Origin: Paenibacillus graminis
GTDB taxonomy: Bacteria; Bacillota; Bacilli; Paenibacillales; Paenibacillaceae
Direction of reading: 5' to 3'
NCBI RefSeq assembly: GCF_000758705.1
Contig: NZ_CP009287.1
Coordinates: forward strand, 248,001-312,000
Length of the DNA stretch: 64,000 nucleotides
This document shows, piece after piece, positions 8,187-17,636 of the stretch. The notes below the pieces were generated by a model. The model worked only from the letters and a program-made list of their open reading frames with translations, was not told where the DNA came from and searched no databases. The position numbers and the translations under genes are program-made. Every line of letters begins with the position of its first letter. The first letter of the stretch is position 1.

Positions 8187-9962
8187 TTAAGCCGGATGTT
8201 CCGTGCCGTAAGGTGTGGATAACAGAAAAGGTAGGGTGAACCGGACCGTAACGCCTTGGTCAGAGGAGAGGATGTCCATAGAGCCTTCCCCCCGGAACAG
8301 GAGCCGCAGCCGCTCCTCAATATTGCTGAGTCCGATGCCCGGACGCCTGCGTTCCGTACGTTTGAGCTTGGATTGCTCGATGCCCACTCCGTTATCCTTA
8401 ATCTCCACGATAAGCTTGCCGGACCCCTCCCGGTATACTTTAATTTCAATTAAGCCGTTGCCCGGCAGCGGTCCGATCCCGTGAATAATGGCGTTTTCTA
8501 CAAGCGGCTGCAGGCTGAGCTTGGGGACCAGCGCGTACAGAATGTCTTCATCATACTCACAGGTGACTTCAAATTTATGGCGGTACCGGACCTGCTGAAT
8601 ATGGACATAGGCCTGGACCAGCTCGATTTCATCTTTTAGATAGATCAGATCCTTATCGGTGTTCAGACTGGCCTCCAGCAGCTTGCCGAGGGAAAGGGTC
8701 ATATTGGTGATGTCCTCATTCTGCTCCCGGATGGCGATCCATTTGATGGTATTCAGCGTATTCAGCAAAAAGTGAGGATTGGTCTGGGCCAGCAGCATTT
8801 GAAAATGGACGGCTTCCTTCTGCCGCTCTTCCGTCTTCAGCTTCTGAATCAGCAGGTTGGTGTCATCGAGCATAGTATTGAAGGTCCGGGTCAGATCCAG
8901 AATTTCACCTCTGAATTTGTGCTCCGGCAGCCGGATTTTCAGACTCTTCTGCACAGCAGCCTTCATCTTGTTCTGCAGGTGGGACAGCGGGCGGGTAATT
9001 GTTGTGGCAATGACGAAGGTCATCATCAGAAAAATACCCATCAGCGCAAAAAAAGTGATAAAGTACTGCCGCTTCAGCTCCTCAATCTCCACAAACAACA
9101 CGGACTGGGGGATGCGGTTGACGATATACCAGTCCAGGGATTCCACATAGATATAATTAATCAGAGAGTTAGAATCTTGGTCGATAAAATATTGCTGCTG
9201 CGGATGCTCCGCGATCCTGGCCTTGACCTGCTCCGGCAATATGCTCTTGGGAACCGACTGGGAGATATCTTCTCCCGTATGCGTGATTAAAAAGTACTGC
9301 TGCTGAAGATCGGATTGCTTGTGAATGGACTGCAGCCAATAGGAATAGTCAATACTGATCCGGGCCATGCCGTAAGGCTTGTTCTGCGTATTCTCCAGAT
9401 AAGCGTACAAGGACAGCAGGTAGGCACTGGTCGACACATCCCTCAGCACATAGTTGTTGTCATTGGGAACCCAATGGTACGAGCTGGGATTCATAAGTTT
9501 CCGGTCAAACCCGGGATTGCTGCGCAAATCCTTGTAAATCAGAGAATCTCTTGGCGGGTAAGAAGTGTATGCGCTTTCATATAAATCGAGAATCATAAAA
9601 TAAACCGAAGGATTATAGAGAAAGAAGCTGTTATTCAGATTTTTGAAAATGTTCTCGATCCGCCTTTTGTTTTCAAGCCCGCTTTGCTGCTCGGGATGGG
9701 TCAATACGGATCTTACCGTCTCATCCTGCTTGAGGAAGATTAAGGTTTTGAAAGCGATGCTGATCTGATCCTCCAGTGTCCGGTACATCTGCTCCAGCTG
9801 ATAGTGGCTCTGCTGGCTGATTTTTTTCTGAACCAGGCTTTCAATGCGCTGATAGTTGTATAAATTCAGGGCACAGAAGGGCAGCAGGATCAAAAAAACA
9901 AAGGCTGCGAACAAGCGGTATTTCAGCTTTTGGGGAACCAGTAAACGCATTAGTTTTGACAC
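8187..9962 (-). CDS. YesM-type sensor histidine kinase
   Basis: 591-residue membrane kinase: TM1 about 15-36, a roughly 260-residue extracellular Cache-like sensor, TM2 about 297-320, HAMP about 320-375 (TTITRPLSHLQNKM). The His_kinase domain has QTNPHFLLNTLNTIKW (the phosphorylated His is in NPHFLLN), and HATPase_c has PLVENAIIHG and GIGLSNIEERL. It is followed after 30 bases by its AraC-type regulator. The lipoprotein and permeases on either side suggest that it senses sugar, perhaps through the solute-binding protein; that link is inference from context. Confidence 0.93.
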   Translation of the reverse strand: MSKLMRLLVPQKLKYRLFAAFVFLILLPFCALNLYNYQRIESLVQKKISQQSHYQLEQMYRTLEDQISIAFKTLIFLKQDETVRSVLTHPEQQSGLENKRRIENIFKNLNNSFFLYNPSVYFMILDLYESAYTSYPPRDSLIYKDLRSNPGFDRKLMNPSSYHWVPNDNNYVLRDVSTSAYLLSLYAYLENTQNKPYGMARISIDYSYWLQSIHKQSDLQQQYFLITHTGEDISQSVPKSILPEQVKARIAEHPQQQYFIDQDSNSLINYIYVESLDWYIVNRIPQSVLFVEIEELKRQYFITFFALMGIFLMMTFVIATTITRPLSHLQNKMKAAVQKSLKIRLPEHKFRGEILDLTRTFNTMLDDTNLLIQKLKTEERQKEAVHFQMLLAQTNPHFLLNTLNTIKWIAIREQNEDITNMTLSLGKLLEASLNTDKDLIYLKDEIELVQAYVHIQQVRYRHKFEVTCEYDEDILYALVPKLSLQPLVENAIIHGIGPLPGNGLIEIKVYREGSGKLIVEIKDNGVGIEQSKLKRTERRRPGIGLSNIEERLRLLFRGEGSMDILSSDQGVTVRFTLPFLLSTPYGTEHPA

Positions 9963-10157
9963 ACGGATGCGACCTCCAATACGTTGTGGGTGTTGCTTAA
10001 ATTATAGCATATTAAAAAAGCTGCAAGCGCAATATTTAAAATTGTATGGTTTTGTTTCAGGAAGGGGGTTTTGAGGCGGAATAATGCAAAGATTTGTTCT
10101 ATTCGGGTGGCATTGTACATCAAAAATAGCGGAGAGGGAATCAGTCGGACTAAAAAT

Positions 10158-10225
10158 CCCTTTTCACTAGCGCTTGCGAAGAAGCAGTCGGGCAAGCGCT
10201 AGTTGAAAAAAGGGAACTTATTTTT
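10158..10225. repeat. Hairpin plus dispersed repeat copy in a 325-base gap
   Basis: CTAGCGCTTGC (10167-10177) and GCAAGCGCTAG (10192-10202) form an 11-base stem, extended outward by CCCTTTTCA/TTGAAAAAAGGG. The right arm continues as AGTTGAAAAAAGGGAACTTA, which recurs with small changes near 16.34 kb. Otherwise the gap 9963-10287 shows no gene. Read on the minus strand the stem could also terminate the lipoprotein transcript. Confidence 0.6.
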
Positions 10226-10287
10226 CCGGAAAATCAACTATAGTGAGAGCTAAGTGGCGCTGCATCAGCAGCCCGGGGATGACTCTT

Positions 10288-11631
10288 TTATTTGTTTTGC
10301 TTCAAATAACTATCATGCCGGGCCGCCATGGCATCAAGGGTCTGATCCAGCGACTGTGAACCAAGGAAGTATTTCTCATACTCTTGGGAACGCAGATCCA
10401 TGACTTCCTGCGGCAGACTGCGCACATAAGTTGGCGTCTTGTCGTCGAACATGACATACATGAGTGAATCCAGGTCATAGGTATCGCGTTTATCACCGAG
10501 GAGGCTGTTCAGGGCATCGTCCTGGTTCGCATCCTTAGAGGCCGGGAGTCTTCCCCCTGCAGCCATTGGGGCCATCCCCCCGTCAGAGTACCATTTCAGG
10601 AATTCCCAGGCTGCCTCTTGTTTTTTGGAATTGGCGTTAATGGAGATGTAATCTCCCAGCCCTCCGCGGGTCACATATTGGTCTGCACTGTCTGCAAGCC
10701 GGGGAACCTGGGCAAAGGCAATCTTGAAATCGCGCGGGAAATCTGTGAAATTGTTCGAGCTGCGCAGCAGCCAGGCCCCGATGTTAAGCATAGGCACTTC
10801 ACCGCTCAGGAATACCTGTTCAACGGGCATTTTGGAAGTCAATTGTTCTCCCAGCGGCGGGGTGGTCTTATCCTCCTGCATCATTCCATTCAGCGTTTCC
10901 AACCATTCCCGGACGAGCGGATGATTCAGATTTGAAGTGCCGTCGGCTTTGGTGTAGCCCTCCTGCGACAGCACAGAATCAATAGGGTCCACGAACGGTT
11001 CCATATTCTGAATGAATCCGTATTTGTCGCCTACCTTCAGCTTTTTCGCGTATTCACGCAGCTCATCCCAGGTCCAGTCCTTCGGGACCGGCAGGCCCGC
11101 AGCGTCAAGGGCATCTTTGTTCAGAGCAATGAAGAACGCGCTTTTTGTCGTGGGAACACCGTAATATTTACCGTCTATCTTCCAGCCTTCCGCGTCACTG
11201 CCCATTTTTTCATCAATATTGTAATCCGTGAATTTGCTGAGGTCGAGCGCCAGATTGGATTCTACCCGTTTGGCCGCATGGGAGACCGTATAGTTCACGT
11301 ATAAATCTACATCCTGCCCGGTAATCATGGCCGTGTCGAGCTTGAGATTTCCGTCATCATCATTGACGAAGCGGACGTATTCCACCTGAATCTCGGGATG
11401 CGCCTTATTCCAATTGTCGATCACCTCTTGCGGACCTGATTCCGGCGGTACGCCGCCCCACATTTTCAGCGTAACCGTACCCTTGGATGATCCGGAAGCA
11501 TTTTTGCCAGCGCTTTCATTATTGGAAGCAGATGAGTTGCTATTTCCGTTACCGTTGCCGGAACATCCTGCCAGCAGCCCTGTGAGAAGAACGAGTGATG
11601 TGATCCCCGCAAGCCATGATTTCTTTTTCAA
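10288..11631 (-). CDS. Sugar-binding lipoprotein of the ABC importer
   Basis: Extracellular solute-binding protein, family 1 (SBP_bac_1), about 447 residues. The signal peptide ends in a lipobox, LLAGC, with the lipidated Cys at residue 23, followed by a Gly/Asn/Ser linker. The mature part shows the usual TLKMWGGVPPE start and the YGVPTTKSAFFIALNKDAL segment. I place the start at the TTG at 11631: GGGAGG (11641-11646) lies 9 bases upstream, whereas the TTG at 11640 directly abuts it. The gene lies upstream of the kinase, regulator and permeases on the same strand and presumably delivers sugar to the two permeases. An 8-4-8 palindrome lies just upstream of the gene. Confidence 0.9.
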   Translation of the reverse strand: MKKKSWLAGITSLVLLTGLLAGCSGNGNGNSNSSASNNESAGKNASGSSKGTVTLKMWGGVPPESGPQEVIDNWNKAHPEIQVEYVRFVNDDDGNLKLDTAMITGQDVDLYVNYTVSHAAKRVESNLALDLSKFTDYNIDEKMGSDAEGWKIDGKYYGVPTTKSAFFIALNKDALDAAGLPVPKDWTWDELREYAKKLKVGDKYGFIQNMEPFVDPIDSVLSQEGYTKADGTSNLNHPLVREWLETLNGMMQEDKTTPPLGEQLTSKMPVEQVFLSGEVPMLNIGAWLLRSSNNFTDFPRDFKIAFAQVPRLADSADQYVTRGGLGDYISINANSKKQEAAWEFLKWYSDGGMAPMAAGGRLPASKDANQDDALNSLLGDKRDTYDLDSLMYVMFDDKTPTYVRSLPQEVMDLRSQEYEKYFLGSQSLDQTLDAMAARHDSYLKQNK

Positions 11632-11654
11632 AAGCGACAACCTCCCTTATGAAC

Positions 11655-11674
11655 TTTGTAAGATCGCTTACAAA
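11655..11674. promoter_or_regulatory. Perfect 8-4-8 palindrome, candidate operator
   Basis: TTTGTAAG-ATCG-CTTACAAA lies between the divergent lipoprotein and GntR-family genes, 24 bases from the lipoprotein start. It has the shape of a GntR-family operator. Assignment to the adjacent regulator is inference. Confidence 0.6.
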
Positions 11675-11773
11675 TCAAGAATAGCAGATCAAGAAAACCG
11701 CCAGAAGTAACAAAATAACAGAGTATATGGAACATAACTTTACAATAAAGAGGCTTATACGAGCCGCCTTTGT

Positions 11774-11788
11774 ATGAAAACGTTCTAT
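11774..11788 (+). promoter_or_regulatory. Candidate catabolite-responsive element (cre)
   Basis: ATGAAAACGTTCTAT matches the CcpA consensus WTGNAANCGNWNNCW at all but one position. It lies in the divergent control region between the lipoprotein and regulator genes, a sensible place for glucose repression. Confidence 0.45.
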
Positions 11789-11877
11789 TTTAGCGGTCCG
11801 GTATGAACCCTGTCCTAATTATGATATATTTAATCTTGATCGTTAAGTTCTGTATAGATTTGAAAAAGGAGTACCCC

Positions 11878-12600
11878 ATGAGCCAATTTGTCTACAAGCA
11901 AATTATTGATGACCTCAAAATGAAGATCTTTGCGGGACAGTTTGCCGATATGAGGTTGCCGGATGAGCGCAGCCTTAGCGACACATACCAGGTGAGCCGC
12001 AGTTCGGTCAAACGTGCGCTGATGAAGATGGAGAATTCGGGAATTATTTTTAAAAAACGGGGTTCAGGCACCTTTATCAACCCGTTATACATAAAAAATG
12101 AATCGATCTTTAACTACGAGGGCTCCAATCTGGGGGTTACGGACAACTTTCAGATGCACGGCAAAAAGCCTAAGGTTAAAGTGCTGGATTTCGAAGTCAT
12201 TCGGCCTACGGAAGAGCTGCAGCGGGATTTGTTCCTGCAGCCCCATGATTTTGTATACAAAATTATCCGCCTGCGCCTGTTCGATGACGAGCCGTTTATG
12301 ATTGAAACAGGCTACATTCCCATCAAAATTGTCCAAAATCTGGACCAGACGATTATCGAAGGTTCGATCTTTCATTATTTGGAGGAGTCGCGGAATCTGG
12401 CGGTGACCAAATCCTTTTTATCTATTTTTGCCGAACCGTCCGGGACCCATGATCAGGAGCTGCTCCATCTGCAGGCAAATGAACCTGTGGGGATTATGGA
12501 GGGAATATTCTTCCTGGACAATGGCACGCCCTTCGAATTTTCGCATATGCGGTTCCACTATAAATATTTGAAGTTCAACACGTTTGTATCAGTTCAATAA
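11878..12600 (+). CDS. GntR-family (HutC/UTRA) transcription regulator
   Basis: 240 residues. The N-terminal winged helix-turn-helix (about 5-68) has the GntR signature LPDERSLSDTYQVSRSSVKRAL and FKKRGSGTFI. The UTRA ligand-binding domain follows (about 85-235), with VYKIIRLRLFDDEPFMIETGYIP. The ATG at 11878 is chosen because AAAGGAG (11865-11871) is correctly spaced; the upstream ATG at 11803 has none. UTRA regulators usually bind a phosphorylated sugar or sugar acid and repress adjacent catabolic genes. It is divergent from the lipoprotein gene, with a palindrome between them, so it probably regulates that importer in addition to the YesM/YesN pair. Confidence 0.9.
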   Translation: MSQFVYKQIIDDLKMKIFAGQFADMRLPDERSLSDTYQVSRSSVKRALMKMENSGIIFKKRGSGTFINPLYIKNESIFNYEGSNLGVTDNFQMHGKKPKVKVLDFEVIRPTEELQRDLFLQPHDFVYKIIRLRLFDDEPFMIETGYIPIKIVQNLDQTIIEGSIFHYLEESRNLAVTKSFLSIFAEPSGTHDQELLHLQANEPVGIMEGIFFLDNGTPFEFSHMRFHYKYLKFNTFVSVQ

Positions 12601-12602
12601 CG

Positions 12603-12632
12603 AAAGGACCGGGAAATTTCCCGGTCCTTTTT
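12603..12632 (+). terminator. Terminator after the GntR regulator
   Basis: A perfect 28-base palindrome (12603-12630) built on AAAGGACCGGG and CCCGGTCCTTT, followed by T's to 12632. It starts 3 bases after the stop and may also serve the converging gene. Confidence 0.92.
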
Positions 12633-12671
12633 AGGTCGGCTCGTTAACTATAGCTTCGATTTAGCGCGGAT

Positions 12672-13592
12672 TCACTGTTTTTTGGCTTCAAAGTTGTTCA
12701 GGTCATTCTCCTTAAACTTGATAGAGAAGCCCCCGCCCGTACCCGGATATTCCGCATCAAAAGCGTAGGATACCCGTTTGGCAATCCCCCCTCCAATCTG
12801 GCTTACCATCTTCTGTTTGAATTCCATTTCACTCAAAGCCCGGAACCCTTTTTTCCAGTGCTCTCCTACTTTGAACTCAAAGCCCGGCATTTCGAACCGC
12901 TGAGGCTCTGTGCCTGCATCTTCGGAGGAAAAGCTCATGTCATCCTCGAAGCGGAAAAACAGTTTTTTTAGACGATGGCTTTCCGCTTCACTGAAGAATG
13001 CTTTGGCTCTGGAGGCGATGTCGTCCAGATTCCCCCGGGTCACCACGATGAAATTTTCATCGGATATCTCACGGGATGAATCCGTCCCCCGATAAACCGA
13101 AACAGGAATATCCTGTAAGCCGATTCCAAAATGTTTTTTTACCAGGAGAGGGTAATACTTTATTTGTGCGGTTTCCTCATAATTGTCGCTGAGCTGTCTC
13201 CAAAGCGGAAGGCCGCCATCAACGTGGCCGTTGGCCCGGCTTACCGTAAATACCAGGCTGCGGTCATTCGCCGGTGACGCTTTTAACACCTGATACCCAT
13301 CATTATTCAGTCCCTCTTTAGACACGATTACAAATTTAGATTGATACGTTGAATTTAAGGCCCGGATGATACCCTTTTGATAAAAATGTCCGCTTTTGGC
13401 AAAGAATAAGCCGAGTCCAATCCAAATAATCATGCCGATTGCAGCGATAGTGAGGAGTCCTATGATTGTAAGTATTACCGGATTGCGGAAGCGGGAGGGC
13501 ATAAATGATGTTCTCACTGTTATTTTGTTCTCCTTCTTGATCGCAGTGTAAAAGCGGGTTGTTTTCTTTCCATATTTGCGGATAAATTCCAC
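12672..13592 (-). CDS. Unknown single-pass membrane protein
   Basis: 306 residues. One strong membrane helix at about 37-65 (NPVILTIIGLLTIAAIGMII) is followed by a 240-residue mostly polar domain. I do not recognise the family. The domain contains GIGLQDIPVSVYRG and ends in a lysine-rich tail. The start is unsure: GTG at 13592 has no ribosome site; GTG at 13517 has AAGGAG 12 bases upstream and ATG 13502 is also possible. It is convergent with the GntR gene and divergent from phosphoketolase, without obvious functional partners. Confidence 0.65.
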   Translation of the reverse strand: MEFIRKYGKKTTRFYTAIKKENKITVRTSFMPSRFRNPVILTIIGLLTIAAIGMIIWIGLGLFFAKSGHFYQKGIIRALNSTYQSKFVIVSKEGLNNDGYQVLKASPANDRSLVFTVSRANGHVDGGLPLWRQLSDNYEETAQIKYYPLLVKKHFGIGLQDIPVSVYRGTDSSREISDENFIVVTRGNLDDIASRAKAFFSEAESHRLKKLFFRFEDDMSFSSEDAGTEPQRFEMPGFEFKVGEHWKKGFRALSEMEFKQKMVSQIGGGIAKRVSYAFDAEYPGTGGGFSIKFKENDLNNFEAKKQ

Positions 13593-13867
13593 CAGAATAA
13601 TACCGTATTTGGAATGAGGTTGTCCAGATCATCTAGTGAACTTAAGGCCTTTTTTTCTAAATATTGAATTGAATATAATTACATTTTGCATAAAATAAAA
13701 TCTATTTTACAAAGTATTGCTCTGATTTTCATACTATGTTCAAAATTTCACAAAATTGGACCGTATCAATTGTTAAAATGATTGAATTTTATAAACGCAG
13801 AGGTATGATGTACTTGTGAAAGTAATTAGGTTCAGGATAAAGAAAAATGGATTAGGAGTGGATTGAA

Positions 13868-16252
13868 ATGGGATTGTCAACTCTGCCTGTGGATTATTCA
13901 TCAAAAACGTACTTAGCCAAACTCGACGCTTACTGGCGTGCAACTAACTACATATCGGTAGGACAGCTGTATTTGAAGGATAACCCGTTGTTAAGAGAAC
14001 CTTTGAAGGATGCAGATGTCAAGGTTAAGCCTATTGGACACTGGGGAACCATTCCCGGCCAGAACTTTATTTATGCCCATCTGAACCGCGTGATTTGCAA
14101 ATATGATCTGGATATGTTCTATGTTGAAGGTCCGGGCCATGGCGGCCAGGTTATGGTATCCAACTCCTATCTGGATGGAAGCTACACCGAAATCTACCCG
14201 GAAATCACGCAGGATATCCCTGGCCTCAAAAAATTGTTCAAGCAATTCTCCTTCCCTGGCGGTGTGGCATCACATGCGGCTCCGGAAACTCCAGGGTCGA
14301 TTCATGAAGGCGGAGAACTCGGCTACTCCCTATCCCACAGCGTAGGTGCGATTCTGGATAACCCGGATCTGATCTCTGCAGTGGTAGTGGGTGACGGGGA
14401 AGCTGAAACCGGGCCGCTGGCAGCTTCCTGGCTCTCCAACCGGTTCATCAATCCGGTTACAGATGGCGCAGTGCTGCCGATTCTGCATTTGAACGGCTTC
14501 AAGATCAGCAACCCGACGATTCTGTCCCGGATGTCAAAAGAGGAGTTAACCGCATATTTCACAGGCATGGGCTGGGAACCGTTCTTTGTGGAAGGTGAAA
14601 ATCCTGATCTGATGCACCCGGAAATGGCGAAGGTTCTGGATACCATCATCGAGAGAATTGCAGCAATCCAGAAGAATGCGCGTGAAAACAATGACACTGC
14701 CCGTCCATTATGGCCAATGCTTGTCTTCCGTACACCTAAAGGCTGGACCGGTCCAAAAGAATGGGATAAAGTGCCGAACGAAGGTTCTTTCCGTGCCCAC
14801 CAGGTTCCTATTCCAGTGGATCAAAAGAACATGAAGCATGCACCTGCGCTGCTCGATTGGCTGAACAGCTACAGACCTGAAGAATTATTCGATGAGAATG
14901 GCCGTTTGAATGCAGAGCTTGCCGAAATCCTGCCTACTGGCGACAGACGTATGGGAATGAACCCTGTGACTAACGCCGGCAACCTGATTAAAGACCTGCA
15001 CAAGCCAAATTTCCGCAACTATACGCTCGATAACTCCGTTCCCGGGCAAGTCATTGCCCAAGATATGGCGGTACTGGGCAAATACCTGAAAGAGGTTGTA
15101 ACGCTCAACGAAGAGAACCGCAACTTCAGAATTTTTGGACCGGATGAAACGATGTCGAACCGCCTGGGTCCTGTGTTTGAAGTAACCAAACGCCAATGGA
15201 TGGATGAAATCAAGGAACCGCACGATGAATTCCTCGCACCTTATGGACGGGTTATCGATTCGCAGTTATCCGAGCATCAGGCAGAGGGCTTCCTGGAAGG
15301 TTACGTATTAACAGGCCGCCACGGCTTCTTCGCAAGCTATGAAGCGTTCCTGCGTGTAGTGGACTCGATGATTACCCAGCACTTCAAATGGCTGCGCAAA
15401 GCGACAGACCAAAGCTGGCGTGCGGATATTCCGTCCCTGAATGTCATCGCAACATCGACAGTGTTCCAGCAGGACCATAATGGTTACACTCACCAGGACC
15501 CGGGCTTGCTCGGCCACTTGGCAGACAAGAAACCGGAATTTATCCGTGAATATTTGCCGGCGGATGCCAATACCCTGCTGGCTGTCTTCGACACGGTTCT
15601 GAATGACCGTCAGAAGATCAACCTGATTGTGTCGTCCAAACATCCCCGTCCGCAATGGTTCTCGGCTGACGAAGCACAAGAGCTGGTGGACAAAGGACTG
15701 AAAATCATTGACTGGGCAAGCACCGACAAGGGTGGAGAGCCTGATGTGGTTATTGCTTCGTCCGGTACTGAGCCTACCATGGAGAGCTTGGCTGCGATTT
15801 CCATCCTGCATGAAAAGCTGCCCGGCCTGAAAATCCGCTACATCAACGTGGTTGATCTGTTGAAGCTGAGAAGCCAGAAGCTGGACCCGCGCGGTTTATC
15901 TGACGCTGAGTTTGATCAATTTTTCACAAAGGATAAACCGGTCATTTTCGCATTCCATGGCTATGAAGGGCTGATCAAGGATCTGTTCTTCGACCGCCAC
16001 AACCATAACCTGCATGTGCACGGGTACCGTGAGAACGGCGATATTACCACACCATTCGATATGCGTGTACTGAATCAGATGGACCGCTTCGACCTGGCGA
16101 AGGAGGCTGTACTGAGCTTGCCTGATGCCGGTAAATATCAAGCTATCGCGGACGAAATGGATGCTATGGTGAAGAAGCACAACCAATACATCCGTGAAGA
16201 AGGCATCGACCTGCCGGAGGTAGAGAACTGGGTGTGGAAGGCTTTGAACTAA
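13868..16252 (+). CDS. xfp: Phosphoketolase (xylulose-5-phosphate/fructose-6-phosphate)
   Basis: Cleaves xylulose 5-phosphate (and often fructose 6-phosphate) with phosphate to acetyl phosphate plus glyceraldehyde 3-phosphate or erythrose 4-phosphate, using thiamine diphosphate and Mg2+ in the cytoplasm. At 794 residues it has full family length. Visible marks: [18 protein letters not shown] and GPGHGGQ near the N-terminus, [16 protein letters not shown], the ThDP site [14 protein letters not shown] (about 175-188), [13 protein letters not shown] in the middle domain and FAFHGYEG near the end. TAGGAGTGG precedes the ATG. It stands alone, with the promoter probably in the AT-rich 275-base gap 13593-13867, in which I see no other feature. 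Confidence 0.97.
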   Translation: MGLSTLPVDYSSKTYLAKLDAYWRATNYISVGQLYLKDNPLLREPLKDADVKVKPIGHWGTIPGQNFIYAHLNRVICKYDLDMFYVEGPGHGGQVMVSNSYLDGSYTEIYPEITQDIPGLKKLFKQFSFPGGVASHAAPETPGSIHEGGELGYSLSHSVGAILDNPDLISAVVVGDGEAETGPLAASWLSNRFINPVTDGAVLPILHLNGFKISNPTILSRMSKEELTAYFTGMGWEPFFVEGENPDLMHPEMAKVLDTIIERIAAIQKNARENNDTARPLWPMLVFRTPKGWTGPKEWDKVPNEGSFRAHQVPIPVDQKNMKHAPALLDWLNSYRPEELFDENGRLNAELAEILPTGDRRMGMNPVTNAGNLIKDLHKPNFRNYTLDNSVPGQVIAQDMAVLGKYLKEVVTLNEENRNFRIFGPDETMSNRLGPVFEVTKRQWMDEIKEPHDEFLAPYGRVIDSQLSEHQAEGFLEGYVLTGRHGFFASYEAFLRVVDSMITQHFKWLRKATDQSWRADIPSLNVIATSTVFQQDHNGYTHQDPGLLGHLADKKPEFIREYLPADANTLLAVFDTVLNDRQKINLIVSSKHPRPQWFSADEAQELVDKGLKIIDWASTDKGGEPDVVIASSGTEPTMESLAAISILHEKLPGLKIRYINVVDLLKLRSQKLDPRGLSDAEFDQFFTKDKPVIFAFHGYEGLIKDLFFDRHNHNLHVHGYRENGDITTPFDMRVLNQMDRFDLAKEAVLSLPDAGKYQAIADEMDAMVKKHNQYIREEGIDLPEVENWVWKALN

Positions 16253-16340
16253 AGGTATAAAAATCAATTATAGGGGTGTCCTGAACGTCATGAAAATGGC
16301 TGCCGGGGCATCCTTTTTTATTTTTTAGCAGGTGAGCAGT

Positions 16341-16529
16341 GCTAGTTGGAAAAAAGGAACTTATTTCTCCCACAAATCTATAATTTTTGGGAATTAGGTG
16401 GAAAAAGGAAACTTAATTGGGCCATATGGCTCCGTCAGGAGCAAAATGAGCTGAATTAGTGTGCCTTTTTCCACTTAACCTACGGAGAACAGGATACTCC
16501 GGCAAATTAGTTAACCTTTTTCCACTTGG
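16341..16529. repeat. Cluster of four short repeat copies (GTGGAAAAAGG family)
   Basis: The 475-base gap after phosphoketolase holds four copies of a unit near AGTGGAAAAAGGAAACTTA. Two are on the plus strand (16341-16366 and 16394-16418) and two on the minus strand (16461-16480 and 16504-16529), so they are mixed in orientation and could pair. A further copy is at 10201-10225. No gene is seen in this gap. Confidence 0.7.
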
Positions 16530-16727
16530 AATTGTCGAAGAATTCAAAAAAGATTCTCCAGGCAACGCTAAACTGAAATCTTTCCAGTCAGGAACGGTGT
16601 AGCCGTTTTGTTCTTCCGATTACGGAGGGTATATGCCGGGTGGAGTTTACTCCTGCGACCTGGGGCTTTTGCTTACTGTGTGAAGAAGTGCTATTTTAAT
16701 GTGAAACGGGTGAAGGAGGTTCTCAGA

Positions 16728-17570
16728 ATGAATAAAGGTATTTCGGAAAAGGTATTGAACGATGGCTTGAAGGTCCCGGCGATTGGCTTCGGAACTGCCT
16801 GGATTAAGGGGGCAGAGGGGGTAAAGGTGCTGACAGGCGCGATTGATGCCGGCTATCGTCTGATTGATTCGGCGTTCAACTATGAGAATGAAGGAGCTGT
16901 GGGACAAGCGGTCCGTCAGAGCCCGGTGCCAAGGGAAGAACTGCTGATCTGCTCGAAGCTGCCGGGGCGTCATCACGCTTACCGGGAAGCGCTTGAAACG
17001 ATTGAGGAATCATTATATAGAGGCGGTCTGGATTACTACGATCTTTATCTGATCCATTGGCCCAATCCCAAGGTGGATAAGTATGTGGAAGCCTGGCAAG
17101 CGATGATCGAGGCGAAAAAGCGTGGCTATATCCGTTCCATCGGAGTCTGCAATTTCCTGCCGGAGCACAACGAACGTTTAATTAAGGAGACGGGTATCGC
17201 CCCAAGCATCAATCAGGTGGAGCTGCATCCTTGGTTCAGTCAGGAGCATCAGCGTGCCAAAGATGCTGAACACGGCATTGTCACCGAGTCGTGGAGCCCG
17301 CTGGGCCGTGGCCATGATATGCTGAAGAATGAAGCGATTGGAAGCATTGCGGCAGCTCATGGCAAAACGCCTACCCAGGTGATACTGCGTTGGCATATTC
17401 AGCTTGGCGCGATCCCAATCCCCCGGGCAAGTACTATAGAGCACCAGAAGGAGAATCTGGATATCTTCGATTTCGGGCTGTCGGAAGCGGAGATGCAGGT
17501 AATCTCTGGACTCAGTAGGGAGGACGGCCGGTTGTGGGATCAGGACCCGGCTGTGTATGAGGAGATGTGA
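16728..17570 (+). CDS. Aldo/keto reductase (AKR5-like)
   Basis: About 280 residues, the usual AKR length, a cytoplasmic NADPH-dependent carbonyl reductase. Catalytic tetrad: Asp and Tyr in LIDSAFNYENE, Lys in ICSKLPGRHH, His in LYLIHWPNP. The cofactor-binding tail has IPIPRASTIEHQKENLDIFDF. The ATG at 16728 is preceded by GAAGGAGGT 7 bases upstream; the longer frame to 16608 has no such site. Substrate is unknown. Neighbours (phosphoketolase, DUF4130) do not suggest a pathway. Confidence 0.92.
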   Translation: MNKGISEKVLNDGLKVPAIGFGTAWIKGAEGVKVLTGAIDAGYRLIDSAFNYENEGAVGQAVRQSPVPREELLICSKLPGRHHAYREALETIEESLYRGGLDYYDLYLIHWPNPKVDKYVEAWQAMIEAKKRGYIRSIGVCNFLPEHNERLIKETGIAPSINQVELHPWFSQEHQRAKDAEHGIVTESWSPLGRGHDMLKNEAIGSIAAAHGKTPTQVILRWHIQLGAIPIPRASTIEHQKENLDIFDFGLSEAEMQVISGLSREDGRLWDQDPAVYEEM

Positions 17571-17610
17571 TAGGATCGATTAATAGTTGAGATGTATTGA
17601 AAAATAGCAA

Positions 17611-17636
17611 AGAGGGGCTTCTGCCCCTCTTTTTTT
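17611..17636. terminator. Bidirectional terminator
   Basis: AGAGGGGC (17611-17618), loop TTCT, GCCCCTCT (17623-17630), then a T-run. It serves the aldo/keto reductase and, read on the other strand, the converging DUF4130 gene, whose stop codon touches it. Confidence 0.93.

Noticed and set aside
16270..16327. Apparent terminator with T-run after phosphoketolase
   Set aside because: The T-run is there, but the GGTGTCC and GGCATCC segments are in the same orientation and do not pair; no convincing stem.
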